Source: Methylomonas sp.
GTDB taxonomy: Bacteria; Pseudomonadota; Gammaproteobacteria; Methylococcales; Methylomonadaceae
Assembly (NCBI GenBank): GCA_028688235.1
Contig: JAQTYP010000220.1
Coordinates: forward strand, 1 to 6,286
DNA length: 6,286 nt
Direction: 5' to 3'
The translations under genes and the position numbers were made by a program. Positions 5,406 through 6,286 of this stretch are shown one piece after another. Each line of letters opens with the position of its first letter. Position 1 is the first letter of the stretch. Under the pieces are notes generated by a model that worked only from the letters and a program-made list of their open reading frames with translations, was not told the DNA's origin and did no database searches.

Positions 5406-5416
5406 CCTCAGCGCCG

Positions 5417-6109
5417 ATGCAACTCACCGTTCTCGATCCATTCAACCCCGGACAACCATTTCCTCCGCTCGATCAAGCCCTTTCCGAACCCAACGGCTTG
5501 ATCGCGGTCGGCGGCTGCCTGTCCCCTCGGCGCATCGTCGACGCCTATCGCCACGGCATTTTTCCATGGTTCAACCCCGGAGAACCCATCTTGTGGTGGT
5601 CTCCGGATCCGAGGCTGGTGCTGTTTCCCGCGCATCTTAAGATATCCCGCAGTCTCGCCAAAACTCTACGCAAGCAAGCGTTCGAAATTCGCTATGACTT
5701 TGCCTTTTCAGAGGTCATTGCCGCCTGCGCCGCGCCGCGCCGCGCCGAAGGCGGCACCTGGATCACCAGGGACATGAAAAACGCCTACCGCTCGTTACAC
5801 GAACAGGGTATCGCTCACAGTTTCGAAGCATGGCAGGACGGACGATTGGTAGGCGGTTTGTATGGCATAGGCATAGGCCGGGTTTTTTTCGGCGAATCGA
5901 TGTTTCACCGGGCCACCGACGCCTCCAAAGTCGTTTTCGTCCATTTGGTCAGACAACTGACTGACTGGGGCTACGCACTGATAGACTGCCAAGTCAGCAG
6001 TGGGCATCTGCTCACTCTGGGGGCGGAGGAGATCCCCCGCAAAGTGTTTGCAGACCTACTAGCCAGCCATTGCCAACACCCACCCGCGGCACGCGCCTGG
6101 CTGCGATGA
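5417..6109 (+). CDS. aat: Leucyl/phenylalanyl-tRNA--protein transferase
   Basis: Moves Leu or Phe from its aminoacyl-tRNA to proteins with N-terminal Lys or Arg, making them N-degrons for ClpS-ClpAP; cytoplasmic. The 230-residue length fits the family. Seen: EPNGLIAVGGCLSPRRIVDAY (24-44), HGIFPWF (46-52), ILWWSPDPR (58-66), GTWITRDM (113-120), GGLYG (146-150), FFGESMF with E160 (157-163), and IDCQ (189-192) holding the Asp190-Gln192 pair that corresponds to the catalytic residues of E. coli Aat. The frame is open to an ATG at 5339 inside trxB, but the family N-terminus (M.L..LDP.N) begins at 5417. That start has no recognisable Shine-Dalgarno sequence, and a strong hairpin lies just upstream, so translation may be low or depend on ribosomes finishing trxB. 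The stop codon overlaps the bpt start. Confidence 0.96.
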   Translation: MQLTVLDPFNPGQPFPPLDQALSEPNGLIAVGGCLSPRRIVDAYRHGIFPWFNPGEPILWWSPDPRLVLFPAHLKISRSLAKTLRKQAFEIRYDFAFSEVIAACAAPRRAEGGTWITRDMKNAYRSLHEQGIAHSFEAWQDGRLVGGLYGIGIGRVFFGESMFHRATDASKVVFVHLVRQLTDWGYALIDCQVSSGHLLTLGAEEIPRKVFADLLASHCQHPPAARAWLR

Positions 6110-6286
6110 TCTCAGTACCCTTATGGCTAAGCGCCGAACATAAATGCAGCTATCTCGACGGGCACATGGCTAGGTCCGCGGTGACTCACCCCGATTTCGA
6201 GATGAACACACCCTTTTATACCCAACTGATAGCACAAGGCTTCCGCCGCAGCGGCGACCAAGTCTACAAGCCTTTTTGCGACGACT
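6106..6286 (+). CDS. bpt: Aspartate/glutamate leucyltransferase, N-terminal 60 residues (cut by window edge)
   Basis: N-end-rule transferase of the Bpt/ATE family, which adds Leu to proteins starting with Asp or Glu (older annotations call it arginyl-tRNA-protein transferase, ate). The visible part shows the family pattern HKCSYLDGHMARS with C14 (12-24), FYTQLIAQGFRRSG (37-50) and VYKPFC with C58 (53-58), which in the family continues into a CxxC-type cluster just beyond the window. The ATG at 6106 overlaps the aat stop as ATGA, and no ribosome binding site precedes it, so it is probably translated by re-initiation after aat. The pairing makes one unit that tags both basic and acidic N-termini for ClpS-ClpAP. 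The distinction Bpt versus a true arginyltransferase rests on bacterial family knowledge; the C-terminal domain is not visible. Confidence 0.9.
   Translation, partial: MISVPLWLSAEHKCSYLDGHMARSAVTHPDFEMNTPFYTQLIAQGFRRSGDQVYKPFCDD

Noticed and set aside
5339..5416. Upstream start for aat inside the end of trxB
   Set aside because: The extra 26 residues have no counterpart in Aat proteins and would be encoded partly by the intercistronic hairpin.

Overview
The window reads as chromosomal DNA of a gammaproteobacterium. GlnK, the type I glutamine synthetase, TrxB and Aat all resemble enterobacterial and pseudomonad homologues over their full length, and sigma-54/NtrC-type control sequences are present. 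Moderate GC, a periplasm-targeted beta-barrel porin and an aat-bpt pair would fit a Methylococcales-type methanotroph, but that placement is only an inference. No mobile element, CRISPR array, rRNA or tRNA was seen.

Left part (1-2454): a nitrogen-control locus. On the minus strand, glnK (PII protein, 422-760) is followed 17 bp later by amtB (ammonium transporter, GTG start at 404, cut by the window edge). Divergent from it on the plus strand is a 397-residue outer-membrane beta-barrel porin (1185-2378). The 424-bp gap between them holds a -24/-12 (sigma-54) promoter for each side. Each promoter has an NtrC-like palindrome whose centre lies exactly 85 bp from the last base of its -12 GC. A perfect IHF consensus lies between palindrome and promoter on the porin side. 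The two palindromes belong to an imperfect 34-bp direct repeat. The layout implies that the porin is induced together with glnK-amtB under nitrogen limitation.

Middle (2455-4016): glnA, glutamine synthetase with the adenylylation tyrosine, bounded by hairpin terminators on both sides. No sigma-54 promoter is evident directly upstream. Ammonium import (AmtB), sensing (GlnK), assimilation (GlnA) and probably outer-membrane entry of a nitrogen source (porin) thus sit together.

Right part (4017-6286): a roughly 400-bp stretch without a convincing gene (one weak 26-codon ORF on the minus strand), then a sigma-70-like promoter and trxB (thioredoxin reductase), aat (Leu/Phe-tRNA-protein transferase) and the start of bpt (leucyl-transferase acting on N-terminal Asp/Glu, cut by the window edge). 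aat and bpt overlap by ATGA and together form the tagging branch of the N-degron pathway. A strong 25-nt hairpin lies in the trxB-aat gap, next to where the aat ribosome binding site would be expected.

Most genes are well-known families. The most interesting part is the architecture of the 761-1184 control region and the porin's membership in the nitrogen regulon.
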